Shown in pieces: positions 59,816 through 64,000 of a DNA stretch of 64,000 bases. The number at the start of each line of letters is the position of its first letter. Position 1 is the first letter of the stretch. The notes below the pieces were generated by a model. That model worked only from the letters and a program-made list of their open reading frames with translations. It had not been told where the DNA came from and ran no database searches. Source of the stretch: Novosphingobium sp. PP1Y (lineage in GTDB: Bacteria; Pseudomonadota; Alphaproteobacteria; Sphingomonadales; Sphingomonadaceae); contig NC_015580.1 in assembly GCF_000253255.1 (NCBI RefSeq), positions 1,439,001 through 1,503,000 of the forward strand, given 5' to 3'. The translations under genes were made by a program, and so were the position numbers.

Positions 59816-60739
59816 ATGGCCTACACCGCCGCTGACGTGAAGAATCTGCGCGAGCGCACCGGCGCCGGCATGATGGACTGCAAGAAGGCTCTCGACGAAT
59901 CGAACGGCGACATCGAAGCCGCCGTCGACGCGCTGCGCGCCAAGGGTCTTGCCGCCGCTGCCAAGAAGTCGAGCCGCACCGCTGCCGAAGGTCTGGTCGG
60001 CGTTGCCGTGACCGGCACCAAGGGCGTCGCGGTCGAGGTCAACTCGGAAACCGACTTCGTCGCCAAGAACGAGCAGTTCCAGGACTTCGTGCGCAAGACC
60101 ACCGAAGTCGCCCTGGGCGTTGCCGGTGACGACGTCGAAGCGCTCAAGGCTGCTGACTACCCGAACGGCGGTTCTGTAGCCGACGCGCTGACCAACAACG
60201 TCGCTACGATCGGTGAGAACCAGCAGGTTCGCCGCATGAAGACCGTTGAAGTCTCGCAGGGCCTCATCGTTCCCTACATGCACAACGCGGCCGCTCCGAA
60301 CCTCGGCAAGATCGGCGTCCTCGTCGCTCTCGAGTCGGACGCTTCGGCTGAGGTTCTCGAAGGCCTGGGCAAGCAGATTGCGATGCACATCGCCGCTGCC
60401 TTCCCGCTGGCCCTCAACGCCGACGATCTCGACGCCGAGCTGATCGAGCGTGAGCGCAAGATCGCGAAGGAAAAGGCGGCCGAATCGGGCAAGCCCGAGA
60501 ACGTGCAGGAAAAGATGGTCGAAGGCGCGATCGCCAAGTACGCCAAGGAAAACGCGCTGCTCAGCCAGGTTTTCGTCATGGACAACAAGACCCCGGTCCA
60601 GCAGGTCGTCGACCAGGCTGGCAAGGAAGCCGGCACGAAGATCGTCCTCAAGGACTTCGTGCGCTTCCAGCTCGGCGAAGGGATCGAGAAGGAAGAGTCG
60701 GACTTCGCAGCCGAAGTCGCCGCGGCGGTTGCGGGCTGA
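59816..60739 (+). CDS. tsf: Elongation factor Ts
   Basis: Nucleotide-exchange factor for EF-Tu, 307 aa. N-terminal UBA-like part (VKNLRERTGAGMMDCKKAL) and the TDFVAKN contact motif near residue 80 are present. It is cotranscribed with rpsB (97-base gap) and followed by a strong terminator. Confidence 0.98.
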   Translation: MAYTAADVKNLRERTGAGMMDCKKALDESNGDIEAAVDALRAKGLAAAAKKSSRTAAEGLVGVAVTGTKGVAVEVNSETDFVAKNEQFQDFVRKTTEVALGVAGDDVEALKAADYPNGGSVADALTNNVATIGENQQVRRMKTVEVSQGLIVPYMHNAAAPNLGKIGVLVALESDASAEVLEGLGKQIAMHIAAAFPLALNADDLDAELIERERKIAKEKAAESGKPENVQEKMVEGAIAKYAKENALLSQVFVMDNKTPVQQVVDQAGKEAGTKIVLKDFVRFQLGEGIEKEESDFAAEVAAAVAG

Positions 60740-60768
60740 TTTCAGCCAGCTTCCTTCGGGAATTATCA

Positions 60769-60812
60769 GAACGGGCCGGGAAGCTTGGGCTTCCCGGCCC
60801 GTTCTTGTTGTG
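60769..60812 (+). terminator. Terminator of rpsB-tsf
   Basis: 16-bp perfect stem from 60769-60784 to 60789-60804 (core CGGGCCGGGAAGC / GCTTCCCGGCCCG), loop TTGG, followed by TTGTTGT. Confidence 0.92.
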
Positions 60813-60844
60813 GCCGGCATCGCCGCGTCGTAAAACAGACATGT

Positions 60845-60872
60845 TTGACTTTTTGCTCTGACCGCGTAGCCT
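60845..60872 (+). promoter_or_regulatory. Promoter candidate for CMD-family gene
   Basis: TTGACT (60845-60850), 16-base spacer, TAGCCT (60867-60872). It lies 80 bases before the ATG. Confidence 0.4.
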
Positions 60873-60951
60873 TGTTGCCACGCCGGAGTCATCAGGGCTT
60901 TCGGTCGGAGACCGACCCGGATGAGGGTCGGCCGAGAGGAGAGAGCGACCT

Positions 60952-61494
60952 ATGCGAGTCGAACTGGCACCCCAGCCGGGCAATGCGATCCCGGATATTT
61001 CAGCGCAATATTGCCGGGAGATCACCAAGGCAGGCGGTGAATTCTCGATGGCACCATACCGCTATTCGAAGCTTCCTTTGCGCATGTTCGAGGCGTGTCG
61101 CATCGCGACGGCCGTGATCAATGGCTGCATCGTGTGCATGAACTGGCGTTCGCAGCGTGACTTGCGCCTGCTCGGCATCGAACATGGCGTCATCGATCAG
61201 GACGATGCGCCCGACGAGGCGATGTATCAGGCGGTTCTCAATGGCGATCTTTCATCGCTCAGCGAGCGCGAGCGCCTTGCCGTGCAATACTCGCAGCGCA
61301 TGGGCACGGATCCGCGCGGGCTATCCGGCGACGAGGCGTTCTGGACCAAGCTCAAAGGTGCGCTCAGCGATGAGGAGATCGTCGACCTGACATACAGCAC
61401 GGCGGCGTGGATGGCGCTGGGGCGCGTGGCACACGTGCTGGGCGTCGATACCGCATGCTCGGTGGGCGGCCCGCTGGAGAGCGCGGCGGCCTGA
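60952..61494 (+). CDS. Carboxymuconolactone decarboxylase (CMD/AhpD-like) family protein
   Basis: All-helical protein of 180 aa. The redox-type CxxC is C59-C62 in NGCIVCMNWRS, followed by the usual acid/His-type helix. CMD-family members are decarboxylases or AhpD-like peroxidase-cycle proteins; a CxxC points to the latter or to an unassigned thiol role. It has its own promoter and terminator, standing alone between tsf and pyrH. GAGAGGAGAG provides the ribosome-binding site. Confidence 0.85.
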   Translation: MRVELAPQPGNAIPDISAQYCREITKAGGEFSMAPYRYSKLPLRMFEACRIATAVINGCIVCMNWRSQRDLRLLGIEHGVIDQDDAPDEAMYQAVLNGDLSSLSERERLAVQYSQRMGTDPRGLSGDEAFWTKLKGALSDEEIVDLTYSTAAWMALGRVAHVLGVDTACSVGGPLESAAA

Positions 61495-61511
61495 TCCGGC
61501 ACGTCGGGACG

Positions 61512-61544
61512 GGGGCGCGGCGCGTGGGCGCTGCGCCCCTTCTT
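61512..61544 (+). terminator. Terminator of CMD-family gene
   Basis: Stem GGGGCGC (61512-61518), a G-T pair, GCGC, loop GTGG, GCGC, and GCGCCCC (61533-61539), then TTCTT. Confidence 0.8.
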
Positions 61545-61620
61545 GCGCGGAGTTCACGGCGAACGGTCGAAACGTTGGCTGCATCGGTCGCGGCGAGGTG
61601 CATTTGCGCAAGCTCGCCCC

Positions 61621-61649
61621 TTGGCAATCCGCGCGCCGCCCCCTAATGC
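61621..61649 (+). promoter_or_regulatory. Promoter candidate for pyrH operon
   Basis: TTGGCA (61621-61626), 17-base spacer ending in CCCCC, TAATGC (61644-61649), 37 bases before the pyrH ATG. It shares the C-block before the -10 with the atp and tRNA-Ala candidates. Confidence 0.5.
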
Positions 61650-61686
61650 GATGGCCGTTCATCCCCCTGCGTGAGAAAATCGGCCA

Positions 61687-62409
61687 ATGAGCAATCCCTC
61701 CTATAAACGCGTCCTGCTGAAGCTGTCGGGCGAGGTTCTTATGGGGGAGCAGCAGTTCGGCATCGACTCGGAATTCGTGGCGGAACTGGCCAAGGAAGTG
61801 AAGGCGGCCAAGGAATCCGGGCTGCAAATCTGCCTGGTGATCGGCGGGGGCAATATTTTCCGCGGCATGGCCGGTGCGGCCAAGGGCATGGACCGTGCCC
61901 AGGCCGATTACATGGGCATGCTGGCGACCGTCATGAACGCGCTGGCGATGCAGAACGCGCTCGAGCAGCTCGGCGTCGAGACGCGGGTGCAGTCGGCTGT
62001 GCAGATGGATCAGGTATGTGAGCCGGTGATCCGCCGCCGGGCCGAACGCCATCTCGAAAAGGGTCGCGTGGTGATCTTCGCGGCCGGTGTCGGCGCACCA
62101 TACTTCACCACCGATTCCGGCGCCGCCCTGCGCGCGGCCGAAATGGGCTGCGACGCGCTGCTCAAGGGTACCAGCGTCGACGGTGTCTATGACAGCGATC
62201 CCAAGACCAATCCTGGCGCAAAGCGTTACCAGACAGTGGATTACGACACTGTCCTCGCCGACAATCTCAAGGTGATGGACGCCAGCGCCGTTGCCTTGTG
62301 CCGCGACAATTCGATTCCGATCGTTGTGTTCTCGATCCGAGAGAAGGGCAACCTCGCCCGGGTTCTCGCGGGTGAGGGCACGCAGACGATCGTCCAGAAA
62401 GGAGCCTGA
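61687..62409 (+). CDS. pyrH: Uridylate kinase
   Basis: Hexameric UMP kinase of 240 aa. KRVLLKLSGEVLMG, VIGGGNIFRG, and LKGTSVDGVYDSDPKT are conserved. It produces UDP for nucleic acid and envelope synthesis. It leads pyrH-frr-uppS-cdsA. Confidence 0.97.
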   Translation: MSNPSYKRVLLKLSGEVLMGEQQFGIDSEFVAELAKEVKAAKESGLQICLVIGGGNIFRGMAGAAKGMDRAQADYMGMLATVMNALAMQNALEQLGVETRVQSAVQMDQVCEPVIRRRAERHLEKGRVVIFAAGVGAPYFTTDSGAALRAAEMGCDALLKGTSVDGVYDSDPKTNPGAKRYQTVDYDTVLADNLKVMDASAVALCRDNSIPIVVFSIREKGNLARVLAGEGTQTIVQKGA

Positions 62410-62414
62410 TAGCC

Positions 62415-62972
62415 ATGGCCAAGTACGACAAGGCCGATCTCGAACGCCGCATGCACGGCGCTGTGGAATCGTTCAAGCACGACCTCTCCGGTCTGCGCAC
62501 CGGCCGCGCCAACACCGCGCTTCTCGAGCCGATCACTGTCGAAGTCTATGGAGCCATGATGCCGATCGTCCAGGTCGCGACGATCTCGGCGCCCGAACCG
62601 CGCCTGCTTTCGGTGCAGGTCTGGGACAAGTCGAATATCGGCCCGGTAGAAAAGGCGATCCGTTCGGCGGGCCTCGGCCTCAACCCGATCAACGACGGCA
62701 ATACGCTGCGTCTGCCGATCCCCGATTTGACCGAGGAGCGCCGCAAGGAACTCGCCAAGCTGGCCGGGCAGTATGCCGAAAAGGCCCGCGTGGCGATCCG
62801 CAACGTGCGCCGCGACGGCATGGAAAACCTCAAGACCGACGAGAACAAGAAGGAAATCTCGGAAGACGAGCGCAAGCGCTCCGAGGCCGAAGTCCAGAAG
62901 CTGACCGACGAGCAGATCAAGGCCGTCGACGACGCGCTGGCGCACAAGGAAAAGGAAATCCTCAACAAGTGA
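62415..62972 (+). CDS. frr: Ribosome recycling factor
   Basis: tRNA-mimic of 185 aa that splits ribosomes with EF-G. GLRTGRANTALLEPI, VWDKSNIGPVEKAI and NPINDGNTLRLPIP are family marks. Five bases after pyrH. Confidence 0.98.
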   Translation: MAKYDKADLERRMHGAVESFKHDLSGLRTGRANTALLEPITVEVYGAMMPIVQVATISAPEPRLLSVQVWDKSNIGPVEKAIRSAGLGLNPINDGNTLRLPIPDLTEERRKELAKLAGQYAEKARVAIRNVRRDGMENLKTDENKKEISEDERKRSEAEVQKLTDEQIKAVDDALAHKEKEILNK

Positions 62973-63006
62973 GGATACGCGTTCGGTCCGGATCGAGGCG
63001 TATGGG

Positions 63007-63696
63007 ATGAGCAAGGCCGAACCCGTAAGGGCGCGCCATGTTGCCATCATCATGGATGGCAACGGGCGCTGGGCGAAGAAGCGCCTGATGCCGCGCGCGC
63101 TGGGGCACCAGCGCGGTGTCGAGGCCGTGCGCAAGGTCGTGCGCGGCGCCCGTGAGATGGGTCTCGAAGCGCTCACCCTCTATGCCTTCTCGACCGAGAA
63201 CTGGCGCCGCCCCGAGGAAGAAGTCTCGGACCTGATGAGCCTGATGAAACGGTTCATCCTATCCGATCTCGACGAATTCGCCGAGGCCGGGGTGCGCCTC
63301 AAGATCATTGGCGATTACAAGGCCTTCAAGCCCGATGTTGTCGAACTGGTGGAGAAGGCGATCGCTCGTACTGCCGGCAATGCCGGCACGACGCTGGCCG
63401 TCGCTCTCAACTACGGTTCGCAGGACGAGATCGCCCGCGCGGCAACCAGGGCTGCGGCCAAGGGACCGATCACGCCCGAGACCATCGCCGCCGAACTGGA
63501 TACGGCTGACCTGCCGCCGCTCGACCTGCTGATCCGGACTTCCGGAGAAGTGAGGCTGTCGAACTTCCTGCTCTGGCAGGCGGCCTACGCCGAAATGATG
63601 TTCACCGACGTGCTGTGGCCGGACTTTACGGCCGAGCACTTGCGCGACGCCCTCGAGGCTTTCACCACCCGTGAGCGTCGCTATGGCGGACGCTGA
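63007..63696 (+). CDS. uppS: Isoprenyl (undecaprenyl) diphosphate synthase
   Basis: cis-Prenyltransferase of 229 aa that makes the C55 lipid carrier for peptidoglycan and polysaccharide. HVAIIMDGNGRWAKKR holds the catalytic Asp; AFSTENWRRP and IRTSGEVRLSNFLLWQ are conserved. An alternative ATG lies five bases upstream out of frame. Confidence 0.97.
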   Translation: MSKAEPVRARHVAIIMDGNGRWAKKRLMPRALGHQRGVEAVRKVVRGAREMGLEALTLYAFSTENWRRPEEEVSDLMSLMKRFILSDLDEFAEAGVRLKIIGDYKAFKPDVVELVEKAIARTAGNAGTTLAVALNYGSQDEIARAATRAAAKGPITPETIAAELDTADLPPLDLLIRTSGEVRLSNFLLWQAAYAEMMFTDVLWPDFTAEHLRDALEAFTTRERRYGGR

Positions 63697-63772
63697 ACGG
63701 ATCGGTCTGCGCGGCTCGGCACGAAACACGAAAAGGGACCCTGTGTGACGATGCAGGGCAGGGGATGCTGAC

Positions 63773-64000
63773 GTGAGCGATGCTCCAAAGAAGTCCGATC
63801 TGCGGGTGCGGACGATTTCCGCAGTCGTGATGCTCGCCGTTACAGGTTTCGCGATATGGCTGGGCGGTGCGGTTTGGACCGCTTTCGTCTGCGCGATCGC
63901 TGTGGGTGTGCTGTGGGAGTGGGTGAAGCTGACCCGGGCCGGCACGCCGAATCCGGCTGAGCGTGGATTCTGGAATTTTGCCGGCATGTTCTATGTCGGC
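63773..64000 (+). CDS. cdsA: Phosphatidate cytidylyltransferase (3' end outside window)
   Basis: First 76 codons. A basic start (APKKSDLRVRTISAVV) leads into two membrane helices (MLAVTGFAIWLGGAVWTAFV and CAIAVGVLWEWVKL), typical of CdsA, which makes CDP-diacylglycerol for the pssA pathway. Its place after uppS is the conserved order. The GTG start at 63773 follows AGGGGATG. Assignment rests on position and these helices. Confidence 0.85.
   Translation, partial: MSDAPKKSDLRVRTISAVVMLAVTGFAIWLGGAVWTAFVCAIAVGVLWEWVKLTRAGTPNPAERGFWNFAGMFYVG

Overview
The window reads as chromosomal DNA of an alphaproteobacterium, most likely a sphingomonad (Novosphingobium/Sphingobium-like). The evidence is a GC-rich sequence with strong third-position bias, a TonB-dependent receptor beside Rieske oxygenases, an alphaproteobacterial F0 gene order (atpI-atpB-atpE-atpF'-atpF), a TIGR02300-type zinc-ribbon acidic protein, and GTTC-N7-GTTC LexA-type boxes. 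No insertion sequence, phage gene, CRISPR array or integrase is visible. The genus is inferred from gene content, not from a database search.

Region 1 (1-25.3 kb) is a catabolic island. A TonB-dependent receptor, two paralogous Rieske oxygenase alpha subunits, a VOC protein, a SnoaL-like protein and an SDR run rightward. Three SDRs and a second VOC protein run leftward. A third Rieske oxygenase is translationally coupled to a ThuA-like protein. Next come an acyl-CoA dehydrogenase, a LuxR-type regulator and a GMC oxidoreductase. A long rightward operon follows: DUF35 protein, thiolase, acyl-CoA dehydrogenase, 2-oxoacid dehydrogenase E1alpha/E1beta/E2, VOC protein, an ACAD10/11-like dehydrogenase and its kinase-like partner. 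Together this suggests uptake, ring or O-alkyl oxidation, alcohol oxidation, CoA-thioester side-chain shortening and oxo-acid decarboxylation of one hydrophobic substrate family. The substrate cannot be named from sequence. No oxygenase reductase, ferredoxin, CoA ligase or lipoamide dehydrogenase is present, so these must come from elsewhere.

Region 2 (25.3-48 kb) is core genome: rpoZ, a ParA-like ATPase, ftsH, a HisKA_2 histidine kinase, an aminotransferase, an SLC13-type transporter, an NRDE protein, radC, the ydbH-ynbE-ydbL envelope lipid-transport set, the F0 ATP synthase genes, gloB, rpsA, cmk, two small membrane proteins and aroA.

Region 3 (48-64 kb) is translation and envelope core: tRNA-Ala(GGC), ffh, rpsP-rimM, an inserted small membrane protein/LysR pair, trmD-rplS, HU, a lipoprotein, rlmB, tRNA-Tyr(GTA), psd-pssA, a small membrane protein behind two LexA-type boxes, rpsB-tsf, a CMD-family protein, and pyrH-frr-uppS-cdsA running off the right edge.

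The most interesting points are the unassigned three-Rieske catabolic island and its candidate operators, a split ACAD10/11-like pair, a thiolase/DUF35 pair with altered key residues, and a putative SOS-controlled 90-residue membrane protein that overlaps pssA.
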